Source: Bacillus pinisoli
Lineage (GTDB): Bacteria > Bacillota > Bacilli > Bacillales > SA4
DNA length: 64,000 bases
Assembly: GCF_023036475.1 (NCBI RefSeq)
Contig: NZ_JAJQKI010000012.1
Span: 1 to 64,000, forward strand
Reading direction: 5' to 3'
Shown here: piece by piece, positions 8,654 through 18,031 of the stretch
Position numbering within the stretch: the stretch's first letter is position 1
Layout of the letters: each line of letters opens with the position of its first letter
Program-made: the position numbers and the translations under genes
The notes under the pieces: model-generated
What the model saw: only the letters and a program-made list of their open reading frames with translations
Told to the model about the DNA's origin: nothing
The model's database searches: none

Positions 8654-8735
8654 AAAAAATTTCATTTTCCTTGTAACCTTTTACTAGAATAAGAGTCTAA
8701 TTATGTAAAGAGCGCGTATTTGGAGGAGTAAAATC

Positions 8736-8879
8736 ATGCAAATGAAAACATCATTCATGAATGTTTCAGTAAATGAAGAAGATCTCATCAAATTAACGGA
8801 AGAAGAACTCGACCGCTATTTAGATGATATTGTGATGGATGCCGTGTTTCAATATTTTACTGATGACTGGTTTGAGTGA
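8736..8879 (+). CDS. Short acidic protein, 47 residues, unknown function
   Basis: An ATG at 8736 is preceded by a very good ribosome site (TGGAGGAG, 8721-8728). It opens a 47-residue frame beginning MQMKTSFMNVSVNEEDLIKL and ending in the acidic-aromatic tail YFTDDWFE. The protein is strongly acidic, with many Glu and Asp in the second half, and has no membrane segment. A strong terminator follows at 8914-8944. The ribosome site plus terminator make a real gene likely, despite the small size. No function is recognised. Confidence 0.65.
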   Translation: MQMKTSFMNVSVNEEDLIKLTEEELDRYLDDIVMDAVFQYFTDDWFE

Positions 8880-8912
8880 TTATATAATTTGTCATGTTTA
8901 TTTTTCTACTTA

Positions 8913-8944
8913 AAAAAGCTTCTCTCCATACGAGAGAAGCTTTT
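8913..8944. terminator. Bidirectional terminator
   Basis: AAAAGCTTCTCTC and GAGAGAAGCTTTT pair around a short loop, with T-rich ends on both strands. It serves the plus-strand 47-residue gene and the minus-strand nuclease gene that ends at 8950. Confidence 0.85.
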
Positions 8945-8949
8945 CTTGT

Positions 8950-11900
8950 TTATAGCTTACTATTTTCTATAATATATTCAATCAGCTTGAGAATATCTGC
9001 TTTGTCGGTTTCGTTAAATAGTTTGCTGTTCATTTTCTCAAGGTGTTCACGTACCTTTTGCAGCTCTTTATATGCTTTTTCTCCTTTTTCACGTTCTACC
9101 TTTTGAAGTTTGGCTGTTGTCGAAGTCTTCATGCCATTGTTTGCATCGGCTTCTTGGACAAATATTTTTACATTGTATATGGTTGGTTTTACGACTGTCA
9201 CATTGACAGTTTTTACATCTTCAACATTTCCAACACTATCTGTTGAGCGGAACGTAACCGTTGTGTTACCTTCTGCATCAACAACGATCCCGTTGTTTGC
9301 TTGGTAAATATTCCATTCTCCGTTGTTCACTTGATATTCTGTTTTACTTACGCCCGCCATTTGATCTGTAGCTGCAAGATGTAATGTTACATGATCAATA
9401 TAGGCTCCTGTTGATAAATCCCCTTCTGGTAAAGAGTATGTTGTAACCGGTGCCTCAACATCATTTTTCTTCAATACACCATAAATAGAGAAATGAGAGA
9501 CGGTAGTAACTAAGTAACCATCTACAATCTTCGTTGGTTGGTATACCCATGTCCCGTTATTATAATGATAGATACCTAGGCTATTTTCCGTACCCATTGA
9601 AGAATCATATGGGAACTTCAGCGTGACTTCTCCATCAAATGTATCAGAAACGTGAATATCTAGAATCATACCGGCGATAGAATAAGCACCGTTGTTAAAA
9701 ATTAGATCTTCCGTAACAACTGGCTTAAGGGTAACAGTGACAGGTGTTGAATTTGAAAACACTGCTCCACTGAAATCAATGACTCCACCTTCTGGTAATT
9801 TTACTTCTTTTGCTGTTTCACTTATTGGCATCACCTGAGAAATGCGACCTTCCGCAACATAATTGATTGGGCTGTTATTAAAACTTTTCACAAACTCTAC
9901 TGTTGCATCAAGATCAATCGGCCCTTGTACTGGGTTTTCTCCAAGTGCACGAAGCTTATATTTATCCCTGCTATGCTCATACATGTAATTGTTCACTGTA
10001 ACAGTGTAAGTAGCTGTCTTATCAATCTTTGACCCATTTGGTAGATAGATATCTACTACTTTATTCGTTGAAATATCCCACGTGTATCTGAATCCTCCAA
10101 TAGATACATCTGGACCATACGATGAAAATTGAGCATTAATCATCTGTTCTAGATCTGCACCGGTAATCTCCACTTTAATGAGAGTATTTCCAAAAGGTTG
10201 GACATTGAACAGTTCAGACCACGTAATTTCTCCAGCATTAATATTGTCCCGGATTCCTCCACCGTTCATTAATGCAAAGTCAGATTTCATCGCCCAAGCC
10301 ATTCCGTCCGCAATAAGGTTTCCTAACGCATTATCACCAATAAGACCTTTTGCTGCGTAACCGCCTTTTAACTCTTTCCCAGCCATACCAATTACTTGAT
10401 TCATAATTTCTGCCGTTTGTGCAGCGTACTTAGCAAGAATTGCTTCAACCTCTGGGTCTGGAGTGATTCCAGCTTGGTTTACATATACGATTTCTGCATT
10501 CTTTTTTACAATGTCCTTTGTAGTTGAATCTATTTCTATATCCACATCTGAAAATGCTTTACCATAGTCTAACGCTTGAACAATTAACTTATTATCAACG
10601 ACTGCATTTACAATCTCATGGTTATGTGCAGCATAGATAATATCAACTGCATCATGTACTTCATTTGCTAAGTCTGCTGCATCACCTTTTGCACTTTCTC
10701 CTTCTTGTGAAGCTGGCATGTGAGCTAGTACGATAATGGCTTCAATCCCCTGAGCTTGTAGTTCATCTACTGCTTTATTTACTGCTGTAGCTTCATCAGA
10801 AAAATAAATATCCTGTATTCCAGATGGAATTACCATATTCGCCGTAGCTACTGTGTTAACTCCAATAAATCCAACCTTCACTCCTTCAACCTCATACACG
10901 GCATAAGGAGGTAAAATGGGTTGGTGCGTTTCTTTTGACATACAGTTTGCACATAAATTAGGGAAGTTCATACCATCATAGTTTTCTGTTCCTTTACCAC
11001 CTGGATGATCTCCACCATTAACCATACGTAAAAATTCTTGAGTCCCTTCATCAAACTCATGATTTCCAACCGTACCAAAATCAAAGCCGATCGCTTCCAT
11101 AATTTCTACCGTTGGTTCATCTTGAAGTAAAGCGGAAACAGGTGAGCTTCCACCAATCATATCTCCAGCATGAACAATTAGTGTATTAGGGTTTGTAGCC
11201 TCACGTTGCTTTAAGTAAGCAGCTACGTAATCCATTCTCCCTACTGATTCCATTGCACCATCACCATTAGTATCAACTTGATACATTTGGTCAATCTTGC
11301 CATGTAAATCATTTAAGCTTAGTAATTGTAAAGCAATATTATCTTGAGAACCATTCGGATCCTCTACAGGTTGTTCTGCAGTTACTGCCTTATATCCATT
11401 CGCTTCTGCTTCTTCTGGACTTGCAAAGAACACTCTTTTTTCTACAGGTACTTCATTGAAGTCAGCAGGTTGCACATATCGTTTTGTATCTGAATTCCCT
11501 ACATAACGTGATAAGCCTTTACCTTGCTCTCTTGCACGGAATTCAAATGGTAGTTCAAGAAGAGGATTAGCTAGGTTCCATATTCCAATTCCAGCATCTT
11601 TTGCCTCTTTTACAGCTGCTTGGAACATCGTATAGTCAGCTTCATCTCCAACTGGCCATATGAAATAAGTTACCGCGTTTCCTGATTTGACCATTTCAAG
11701 GTTTGTGTTAAGACCATCTGATTTACGAATGACCTGTCCTAATAAGCGACCATACGCATCAGTTGCTTCTTCCCCAACCTTAATAAGGATTTCATCCCCA
11801 GCTTTTAATAACGTGTTCATATATGCTTTTGCAGCATTTCCATACTCTAATTGATTTTGATCTAACTCATTTTTAGGTGTATGATAGGTTTCCGCTGTAT

Positions 11901-13239
11901 CAATGTTTACATAACGAACTGTATCTGCGCCTAAAACAGGTATCTCAAGCTTAATGGTGTCACCATCTGTTACAGACTTGACGATAGATGAATAGGTTCC
12001 CGCTTGTGAAGGTGCTTCCGGTTGTTCACTTGCTAGAACAATATCTTCAGCTTTACGAGGAATAATTTGATACGTGTTATATTGACTGACAATCGCTGTA
12101 ACCTCGTACCATTTACCTTTTTCTAGCGCAGTAATGGCATTTGTTCCTTGCATAACACGAAGAGTCGTGCTGTTAAAATCAGCATCAATAAACGATACAT
12201 TATATCCACCACCAGCAGGTGAACTAGGAACTGATGATACGAAGCCTGTTAATTTTACTAATTGACCTTCTAGTGGTTCTGCAGTTGTTGCAGATTGTAA
12301 TTCTGCTAAATTGATAGATTTTGGCTGTGGCAGCTCTTGATTTTGAGCTAACACTTCAATTGATGTAGGGATAATTTCTTTTAATTTATTATATTCAGCA
12401 AGAGATCCAGTAATTTTAACTAAATCTCCTTCTTTTAGATCTTGAGATGTCGAAGAGTAGATGTTGATTCCAGCTGTCTCATCTTGAAGGTACGTTGATA
12501 GTTTACCTCCACCAATGGCAGAGTTATCAGCTGTCACTACTCCCTGGATTGTTACGGTTGTATTGTTTGTCAGTTTACGTGCTTCTAAAATTGAGATGGT
12601 TGTTGATGGGTCTGGTTGTGGGTCTGGCGTTGTTGCACTGTTATGTGAGCCTAAATATGTAGTGGTATCCTTTGGATGAACATCCCATTCAAGACTTGGA
12701 TCAAATACGTCAGATGGGTCTGTGTCGCCAGAGTAAATACTAGCTCTACGAACAAGAGTATCATCCTGCGTCACTCCACCCCATTCCGAACCTGGGTCAA
12801 ATCCAACTTGTCCAAATGAGTCAATAACTGTTTCAGCTTTTTTAAGAACGATTGCGTCATCGCCATTGAAGTTAGCTACACTTCCGTTTGTAACATCAGC
12901 CTTCGCTAAAATCTCTGCATTAGCACTCGGATGTGCAATAACTACTTCATCTCCACTCCCTAATATTCCATTAAGTTTTAAAGTGGCTGTTGTAGTTGTA
13001 CTCCCGTTAAAGTAAGTCTCTACTGAGTAAGCCGATAAATCGACTTCCGTACCTGTCCCGTTGTATATCTCAATTGCTTTGTTAAAACTGCTACCTTCAA
13101 TATACTCCGAGATAAATAAATCTGTAGCCTTAGTTCCCGCTGCTGCCTTCACCCCTGGAATAGCTGGTGTAAAAAAACTAACTAAAAACGTAAAGATTAA
13201 TAGAAAACTAGTCATTCGTTTTGAAGACCTCAATTTCAT
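8950..13239 (-). CDS. YhcR-like multidomain secreted nuclease / 5'-nucleotidase
   Basis: 1429 residues. Visible order: signal peptide (about 1-33), lamin-tail-like domain (about 35-140), two OB-fold-like nucleic-acid binding regions (about 218-300 and 310-400), a staphylococcal-nuclease (thermonuclease) domain (about 413-555, VTDGDTIKL, AYGRLLGQV), a metallophosphoesterase domain (about 636-880, SLNDLHGK, GDMIGGSSP, GNHEFDEG) with the 5'-nucleotidase C-terminal domain (NGGGIRDNI), an Ig-like region with a possible OmpL47-like segment, and a helical C-terminus (EKAYKELQKVREHLEKM). B. subtilis YhcR combines OB, nuclease and nucleotidase modules in the same order. The likely job is extracellular nucleic-acid degradation and phosphate or nucleoside release. 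Unlike sortase-anchored YhcR, no LPXTG-like signal is seen at the C-terminus. The ATG at 13239 has a GGAAGGGG site. Confidence 0.88.
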   Translation of the reverse strand: MKLRSSKRMTSFLLIFTFLVSFFTPAIPGVKAAAGTKATDLFISEYIEGSSFNKAIEIYNGTGTEVDLSAYSVETYFNGSTTTTATLKLNGILGSGDEVVIAHPSANAEILAKADVTNGSVANFNGDDAIVLKKAETVIDSFGQVGFDPGSEWGGVTQDDTLVRRASIYSGDTDPSDVFDPSLEWDVHPKDTTTYLGSHNSATTPDPQPDPSTTISILEARKLTNNTTVTIQGVVTADNSAIGGGKLSTYLQDETAGINIYSSTSQDLKEGDLVKITGSLAEYNKLKEIIPTSIEVLAQNQELPQPKSINLAELQSATTAEPLEGQLVKLTGFVSSVPSSPAGGGYNVSFIDADFNSTTLRVMQGTNAITALEKGKWYEVTAIVSQYNTYQIIPRKAEDIVLASEQPEAPSQAGTYSSIVKSVTDGDTIKLEIPVLGADTVRYVNIDTAETYHTPKNELDQNQLEYGNAAKAYMNTLLKAGDEILIKVGEEATDAYGRLLGQVIRKSDGLNTNLEMVKSGNAVTYFIWPVGDEADYTMFQAAVKEAKDAGIGIWNLANPLLELPFEFRAREQGKGLSRYVGNSDTKRYVQPADFNEVPVEKRVFFASPEEAEANGYKAVTAEQPVEDPNGSQDNIALQLLSLNDLHGKIDQMYQVDTNGDGAMESVGRMDYVAAYLKQREATNPNTLIVHAGDMIGGSSPVSALLQDEPTVEIMEAIGFDFGTVGNHEFDEGTQEFLRMVNGGDHPGGKGTENYDGMNFPNLCANCMSKETHQPILPPYAVYEVEGVKVGFIGVNTVATANMVIPSGIQDIYFSDEATAVNKAVDELQAQGIEAIIVLAHMPASQEGESAKGDAADLANEVHDAVDIIYAAHNHEIVNAVVDNKLIVQALDYGKAFSDVDIEIDSTTKDIVKKNAEIVYVNQAGITPDPEVEAILAKYAAQTAEIMNQVIGMAGKELKGGYAAKGLIGDNALGNLIADGMAWAMKSDFALMNGGGIRDNINAGEITWSELFNVQPFGNTLIKVEITGADLEQMINAQFSSYGPDVSIGGFRYTWDISTNKVVDIYLPNGSKIDKTATYTVTVNNYMYEHSRDKYKLRALGENPVQGPIDLDATVEFVKSFNNSPINYVAEGRISQVMPISETAKEVKLPEGGVIDFSGAVFSNSTPVTVTLKPVVTEDLIFNNGAYSIAGMILDIHVSDTFDGEVTLKFPYDSSMGTENSLGIYHYNNGTWVYQPTKIVDGYLVTTVSHFSIYGVLKKNDVEAPVTTYSLPEGDLSTGAYIDHVTLHLAATDQMAGVSKTEYQVNNGEWNIYQANNGIVVDAEGNTTVTFRSTDSVGNVEDVKTVNVTVVKPTIYNVKIFVQEADANNGMKTSTTAKLQKVEREKGEKAYKELQKVREHLEKMNSKLFNETDKADILKLIEYIIENSKL

Positions 13240-13433
13240 TCCCCTTCCAACTGTTTTTTAGTAGGATTTTTTCCACAGATCGTTATTTGGATTCCTACAC
13301 CACCAAACTTACTATAATACAAGATTGTTAACATTACTTTACACTATTGTAAAAATGAGACAAATATACTAGATATGATATATTTTCTAATCCACTAAGA
13401 CGAAAAATTCGACAAGCTTTCGTTAAAACATAT

Positions 13434-13462
13434 AAAAAACCATGTGTATGTATTACACATGG
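13434..13462 (-). terminator. Terminator of the acidic lipoprotein gene
   Basis: CCATGTGTA (13440-13448) pairs with TACACATGG (13454-13462). On the minus strand six T follow. It lies 14 bp beyond the stop codon at 13476. Confidence 0.85.
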
Positions 13463-13475
13463 CTGCTTTACATTT

Positions 13476-13814
13476 TTATTTATTTTCTTCTTCGGTACCC
13501 ATTCCGTTCTCAGTACCTTCTTCCATATTTTCTTCTGGGTCTTCCATTAGCCCTTCGTCTTCCTCACCAGGTGTGCCTTCTTCCATTTCGTTGTCACCAG
13601 GCGTTGTTTCATCAGCAGGAGTCATTTCGTCTGCACCGTTTCCTTCTCCACCAGGAATAGCATCCTCAATGTCGTTTTCTAATTCTGTTTCTGTTTCCAT
13701 TCCATTATCCTCTTCTCCTGGAGGTGCTGGATCTTGATCGTCAACTGCACAACCTGTCATTAAAAATGCAGCTAAAAGAGAGCTTGTAAGTAACATTAAC
13801 CATTTTTTGCTCAT
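13476..13814 (-). CDS. Highly acidic lipoprotein, unknown function
   Basis: About 112 residues: a lipoprotein signal (MSKKWLMLLTSSLLAAFLMTGC) with lipobox LMTGC, then a low-complexity tail rich in Glu, Gly, Pro and Asn (GEEDNGMETETE, TPGEEDEGLMEDP) with no cysteine or aromatic residues. The longest frame begins at 13832, but AAAGGATGG lies six bases before the ATG at 13814, so that start is chosen. The mature part looks disordered and negatively charged, and should sit on the outer face of the membrane. Monocistronic, with its own terminator. No family recognised. Confidence 0.75.
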   Translation of the reverse strand: MSKKWLMLLTSSLLAAFLMTGCAVDDQDPAPPGEEDNGMETETELENDIEDAIPGGEGNGADEMTPADETTPGDNEMEEGTPGEEDEGLMEDPEENMEEGTENGMGTEEENK

Positions 13815-13931
13815 ATTTAACCATCCTTTCATGAACGATATTTTTTATGACCACCATCTATTGGTCCTTGATTATGTTGCCCCAAAATAGTAAAAACTTG
13901 CATACAGAAAAATAAATGCGAAAAAAAATAA

Positions 13932-13962
13932 AAGTCACCTATCCTACATGGATAGATGACTT
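13932..13962 (-). terminator. Terminator downstream of fabZ
   Basis: AAGTCAcCTATCC pairs with GGATAGaTGACTT around TACAT. On the minus strand a T-rich tract (TTTTATTTTTTTT) follows. Confidence 0.85.
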
Positions 13963-13973
13963 CATAAATTTAG

Positions 13974-14408
13974 TTATTCCTTCTTTTCACCTAATGCAAA
14001 CATAATTTCTGCTTCACAAACGAGTTCCCCATCAATTGTCGCTGTTGCTTTTCCTTTACCAACAGGTCCCTTTAGACGAGTAATCTCAACTTCTAGACGT
14101 AGTTGATCACCAGGGACTACCTGTCTTTTAAAACGACAGCTATCGATGCCTGCAAAAAAGGCAAGACGACCTTTATTCTCCTCTTTGCTTAGCATGGCAA
14201 CAGCACCGACTTGTGCCAATGCTTCCACAATTAATACTCCTGGCATGACGGGATAGTCGGGAAAATGTCCATTAAAAAACTCTTCATTAGCCGTTACATT
14301 TTTAATACCAACAGCGCGCTTTCCTTCTTCCATTTCTAACACTTTATCCACTAATAAAAATGGGTAACGATGTGGAATGACCTCTTTAATTTGGTTAATG
14401 TCCAGCAT
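13974..14408 (-). CDS. fabZ: 3-hydroxyacyl-[acyl-carrier-protein] dehydratase FabZ
   Basis: 144 residues, the usual length. FabZ removes water from 3-hydroxyacyl-ACP in the type II fatty-acid cycle. The hot-dog-fold active site is intact: His48 in [15 protein letters not shown] and Glu62 in [10 protein letters not shown]. It lies downstream of flhP and the EpuA-like gene in the order seen in B. subtilis. The gap to the EpuA-like gene holds a terminator, so fabZ is probably transcribed separately. Confidence 0.97.
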   Translation of the reverse strand: MLDINQIKEVIPHRYPFLLVDKVLEMEEGKRAVGIKNVTANEEFFNGHFPDYPVMPGVLIVEALAQVGAVAMLSKEENKGRLAFFAGIDSCRFKRQVVPGDQLRLEVEITRLKGPVGKGKATATIDGELVCEAEIMFALGEKKE

Positions 14409-14470
14409 AAATCATTCTCCTTTTGTATGTATAGGTGTTTTTTGTATTATAAGCATAAACGTGCAAAAAA

Positions 14471-14490
14471 GGAAGGAGTCGTCTCCTTCC
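14471..14490 (-). terminator. Terminator downstream of the EpuA-like gene
   Basis: GGAAGGAG pairs with CTCCTTCC around TCGT. On the minus strand TTTTTT follows. It closes the mbl-flhO-flhP-side cluster. Confidence 0.85.
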
Positions 14491-14496
14491 TTTACC

Positions 14497-14775
14497 TTAT
14501 TTCTTTTTCACTAAATCAATAATATGTGTCCAGGTCGACTCTTCAAAGGCATCTTTGATTTCGCCGTTCCCAATTATACCATACCCAACAGCTACTCCTG
14601 CCAATAAGCTTAATCCCAAAAGAAGAACAATAATGAGTAAACGTAGCCATATAGGAAAAAGACGTATGCGAATCTTAACTGGTTTCTCTTTCGCAGCCTT
14701 TTCTTTTCGCTCTTTTTTATTCTTTTTCACATCTTCACGTGTCTTTACTTCTACATTTTCTACGCTTGGCATCAT
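14497..14775 (-). CDS. EpuA-family small membrane protein (often labelled DNA-directed RNA polymerase subunit beta)
   Basis: About 92 residues: a highly charged N-terminus rich in Lys and Glu (VKKNKKERKEKAAKEKP), a single membrane segment (WLRLLIIVLLLGLSLLAGVA) and a short C-terminus ending DLVKKK. This matches the EpuA/DUF type that databases often mislabel as an RNA polymerase beta subunit; it is not a polymerase. A frame start exists at 14793, but AAGGGG stands nine bases before the ATG at 14775. It lies 24 bp after flhP and is probably co-transcribed with it. Function unknown. Confidence 0.75.
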   Translation of the reverse strand: MMPSVENVEVKTREDVKKNKKERKEKAAKEKPVKIRIRLFPIWLRLLIIVLLLGLSLLAGVAVGYGIIGNGEIKDAFEESTWTHIIDLVKKK

Positions 14776-14798
14776 ATACTTATTCCCCTTCATAACAC

Positions 14799-15614
14799 TT
14801 ATCTAATTCCATTCACCAGACCCATCATTTGATCTGCGATTGAAATGGATTTAGCGTTAAATTGGTAAGATCGTTGAGTATTAATCATTTCCGTCATTTC
14901 TTTTTGTAGTTCAACATTCGATTGCTCCAGTGCACCTTGTTGAACTGAAATATCGTTTCTGTTAATTGCCGCAAATACGTCTACTTCTAAAATACCTAAA
15001 TTATCCAAATTAGGCAATGCATAAAAATTGCTTCCTGCAGATTGTAGAAGTTGTGGGCGTTGAATTTGTGCGATGGACAGGTCAAATGCTTCAGAAGAAC
15101 CATCCTCATAATTTACGGTCAACTCCCCATTATTACTAATGGAGAATCCTGTTTGGCCTTCTCTAAAAATAATCGCACCCGTCTCACTTAACACTGGGTG
15201 ACCATCGCTCGTTACAAGCTGAGTCTCACCACTTGGTAAAACCGAGAGACTAAAGGAACCATCCTTTGTATAATGAGTTTGTCCATCGACTTCTATTTCA
15301 AAAAATTGATTTTCTTTCAGTAATGCAATATCTAGCATACGTTCTGTTGTGATAATATTGCCTTGGTTAAGTTGTAGACTTGTATGAGAAACTTTAGCGC
15401 CCGTTCCTTGTCTAATTCCATTCGGTGTTAATCGACCTACTTCATTTCTGTCAATTGGTTGGTTATTAAACTGTTGGAAAAGAAGCTCTTGGAAGTTAGT
15501 TTCACGCTTTTTATATCCGACTGTATTAACGTTAGAAATGTTATGACTAATGTTGTCCAGTTGCTTTTGAAGTTGTGTCATCGTATTCGTTGCAGTTATC
15601 ATCGAACGATTCAT
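14799..15614 (-). CDS. flhP: Flagellar hook-basal-body rod protein FlhP (FlgG-like)
   Basis: 271 residues. The N-terminus has the flagellar rod signature (MNRSMITATNTMTQLQKQLDNISHNISNVNTVGYKK) and the C-terminus has the partner helix (LQKEMTEMINTQRSYQFNAKSI). Both ends pack together in rod and hook proteins. In B. subtilis FlhO and FlhP form the distal rod. It follows flhO after 20 bp and both follow mbl, as in B. subtilis. Confidence 0.93.
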   Translation of the reverse strand: MNRSMITATNTMTQLQKQLDNISHNISNVNTVGYKKRETNFQELLFQQFNNQPIDRNEVGRLTPNGIRQGTGAKVSHTSLQLNQGNIITTERMLDIALLKENQFFEIEVDGQTHYTKDGSFSLSVLPSGETQLVTSDGHPVLSETGAIIFREGQTGFSISNNGELTVNYEDGSSEAFDLSIAQIQRPQLLQSAGSNFYALPNLDNLGILEVDVFAAINRNDISVQQGALEQSNVELQKEMTEMINTQRSYQFNAKSISIADQMMGLVNGIR

Positions 15615-15634
15615 ATTATCACCTTTTCAACCTT

Positions 15635-16468
15635 TTATAATCGGCCAATTTCATTGACAGCCTTCTCCATGCTTTTATCATAAGCTTGGAGAACTTTTTG
15701 GTTTGCTTCAAAAGCACGAAATGCAGAAAGCATCTGTGTCATCGTCTGAGCAGCATCAACATTGGAACGTTCAATAAACCCTTGCTTTAGCGAATACGCC
15801 ACTTCCTGATTCCCGATAGCTGTTTGAAGAGCTTGTCCATCTTCAGTACGAAATAGACCATTTCCTTCTTTTATCAAGGAATTAGGGTCTTCCGCTAGCA
15901 CGATATTGATTCTTCCGACTACTTGTCCATTTTCAAGAATGGTTCCGTCTTCTTGAAGAGCAAATTCACCACTCGCAATATTTATTCTTTGATTGTTCTC
16001 GTTAAGAACATAATAACCTTCATTTGTGGTTAAGTAGCCTTGTCCATCAATGGTAAAGTTACCGTTTCTTGTATATCTATTTTCACCGTTTGCATTTTGT
16101 ACGCTAAAAAATAGGGATGACTTTTGACCAGTTAAAACATCAATTGGCACATTCAAGTCTAATAAAGCAATATCCGTTTTCCTACCCGTATCTTGCAAAT
16201 CACCCTGGATGAAGTTCGGTATTGTTTCTTGAACGTAAGATCCAGTGTTGATAGACCCTATTGTATGTCCCCCTGGTAGTTGTCGATCTGTATTAGGAAC
16301 GCCTGGGTTATTCATTCGTTGTAATAATAGTTCAGGAAACGCCCGCATACTTGCCTGATCTGCTTTGAAACCAGGTGTATTTGCGTTTGCCATATTATTA
16401 GTAAGCATTTCTGTCATTCTTTGTTGCGAAAGCATTCCAGATGCTGCTGTATAAAAGCCTCTAAGCAT
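15635..16468 (-). CDS. flhO: Flagellar hook-basal-body rod protein FlhO
   Basis: 277 residues, a rod protein of the FlgF/FlgG type. N-terminal motif MLRGFYTAASGMLSQQRMTE with NNMANANTPGFKA, and C-terminal helix SNVDAAQTMTQMLSAFRAFEANQKVLQ. Together with FlhP it builds the flagellar rod. It lies immediately downstream of mbl (132-bp gap) and is followed by flhP after 20 bp. Confidence 0.93.
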   Translation of the reverse strand: MLRGFYTAASGMLSQQRMTEMLTNNMANANTPGFKADQASMRAFPELLLQRMNNPGVPNTDRQLPGGHTIGSINTGSYVQETIPNFIQGDLQDTGRKTDIALLDLNVPIDVLTGQKSSLFFSVQNANGENRYTRNGNFTIDGQGYLTTNEGYYVLNENNQRINIASGEFALQEDGTILENGQVVGRINIVLAEDPNSLIKEGNGLFRTEDGQALQTAIGNQEVAYSLKQGFIERSNVDAAQTMTQMLSAFRAFEANQKVLQAYDKSMEKAVNEIGRL

Positions 16469-16561
16469 AAAGTGTCTCCTCTCGAACTAATCCATACATT
16501 TATTATAATGGAGTTTACAACGAATCTCATTAACCAAAATTAGCTATTTTCTCTATACAGG

Positions 16562-16615
16562 CCTTTGTACAAGGCTGTAACAAAGTACTAGAAAAGAGCC
16601 TTATGCAAAGCTTCT
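16562..16615. repeat. AT-rich dispersed repeat, short copy in the mbl-flhO gap
   Basis: GTAACAAAGTACTAGAAAAGAGCCTTAT resembles GCAACAAAGTTTTAGAAAAGAGCCTTAT at 18672-18700. A local inverted repeat GCCTTTGTAC/ACAAGGC precedes it. It extends a few bases into the 3' end of mbl. A degenerate member of the family described at 18537. Confidence 0.4.
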
Positions 16616-17602
16616 TCTAGGAAGCTTGTCCATACTATCTAACATAATTCCTGTTCCAATTGCCACACAATCCATAGGGTTTTCTGCAATTAGCACAGGA
16701 ACACGAAGTTCTTCTGAAAGAAGCGTATCGATTCCGTGTAATAACGCTCCTCCTCCAGTTAAGATAACCCCACGATCAATAATGTCAGCTGAAAGTTCTG
16801 GTGGAGTTCTCTCTAAAACACCTTTAGAAGCTTGTACAATAATAGCAACTGATTCACGAAGAGCTTTCTCAATCTCTTCTGAGCGAACAGTAATTGTTCT
16901 TGGTAAGCCTGAAACCATATCTCGACCACGAATATCGATCTCCTCGTTACGAGCACCCGGGAATACAGTAGCGACTTTAATTTTTATATCTTCAGCTGTT
17001 CTTTCACCGATTAACAGCTTGTACTGACGCTTAATGTAATTAAGGATTTCATTATCAAATTTATCTCCGGCCATTTTAATTGAAGAGGCGGTGACGATAT
17101 CTCCCATAGATAAAACTGCGATATCTGTTGTACCACCGCCAATATCAACTACCATATTACCGCTTGGTTGAAAAATGTCCATACCAGCACCAATAGCCGC
17201 AACCTTTGGTTCTTCTTCTAGATACACTTTTTTCCCACCGCTTTTTTCGGCAGCTTCTTTAATTGCTTTTTGTTCTACCTTCGTAATGTTCGTTGGGCAG
17301 CAAATTAAAATGCGTGGTTTTGAAAGAAAGCCCTTTACATTAAGCTTATTAATGAAATGCTTTAGCATTGCTTCTGTTACGTCGAAATCTGCAATAACTC
17401 CATCCTTTAAAGGACGAATCGCAACTATATTCCCTGGTGTACGTCCAACCATTCGTCTAGCTTCTTCACCAACTGCAAGGACTTTCCCAGTATTACGGTC
17501 GATCGCTACTACTGATGGCTCATTAAGAACAATTCCTTTTCCTTTAACATGTATTAATACATTAGCCGTGCCTAAATCAATTCCAATATCCCTTGCAAAC
17601 AT
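16601..17602 (-). CDS. mbl: MreB-like cell-shape actin homologue Mbl
   Basis: 333 residues. Mbl polymerises under the membrane and directs cylindrical cell-wall synthesis with the elongation machinery. Actin/Hsp70 ATPase motifs are present: phosphate 1 loop DIGIDLGTANV, phosphate 2 loop VVDIGGGTTDIAVLSMG and the adenosine motif GGGALLHGID. Residues CPTNITKVEQKAIKEAAE and ENPMDCVAIGTG are typical of Mbl. A strong AGGAGG site precedes the ATG. Placement between spoIIID and flhO is the B. subtilis order. Confidence 0.97.
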   Translation of the reverse strand: MFARDIGIDLGTANVLIHVKGKGIVLNEPSVVAIDRNTGKVLAVGEEARRMVGRTPGNIVAIRPLKDGVIADFDVTEAMLKHFINKLNVKGFLSKPRILICCPTNITKVEQKAIKEAAEKSGGKKVYLEEEPKVAAIGAGMDIFQPSGNMVVDIGGGTTDIAVLSMGDIVTASSIKMAGDKFDNEILNYIKRQYKLLIGERTAEDIKIKVATVFPGARNEEIDIRGRDMVSGLPRTITVRSEEIEKALRESVAIIVQASKGVLERTPPELSADIIDRGVILTGGGALLHGIDTLLSEELRVPVLIAENPMDCVAIGTGIMLDSMDKLPRRSFA

Positions 17603-17761
17603 TCCCTTTGTCCTCCTTGCAAATTCACAACGATAATATTCTATAGATATATTATCACAATTTGACGAAGAGTATATGAGTTCACAGAAAAAATCAAGGA
17701 AAATTTGAAAGAGTATGTCGAAAACTGATAAAACAACGCATTTTCAGCTGAAAAAAACAGC

Positions 17762-18031
17762 TTATTTTACTACCTCTTCATGCTCTTCTTTCTTATACTT
17801 TAGCTTTGTTGCTTCACCACCACGTAAATGACGAATTGATTTATGGTAATCAAGAATGTCCTTTACTTCATTCGCTAGTTCTGGATTAATTTCTGGTAAT
17901 CTTTCCGTCAAGTCCTTATGAACAGTACTTTTGGAAACACCAAACTCTTTCGCAATCACGCGAACAGTCTTCTTTGTCTCCACGATATACTTCCCAATCT
18001 TGATAGTACGCTCTCTGATGTAATCGTGCAC
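17762..18031 (-). CDS. spoIIID: Sporulation transcription factor SpoIIID
   Basis: 89 residues. SpoIIID acts in the mother cell after sigma-E and activates or represses sigma-E and sigma-K genes. It has the characteristic helix-turn-helix (VRVIAKEFGVSKSTVHKDL) and the basic C-terminal region (LRGGEATKLKYKK) that also contacts DNA. A GGGAGGCG site precedes the ATG. It lies upstream of mbl as in B. subtilis. The upstream 700 bp hold no gene. Confidence 0.97.
   Translation of the reverse strand: MHDYIRERTIKIGKYIVETKKTVRVIAKEFGVSKSTVHKDLTERLPEINPELANEVKDILDYHKSIRHLRGGEATKLKYKKEEHEEVVK

Noticed and set aside
13321..13360. Response-regulator site before the YhcR-like gene (ATTACTTTACACTA)
   Set aside because: Only the TACTTTA half matches the consensus seen at 5436 and 8160; too weak to support inclusion in the regulon.
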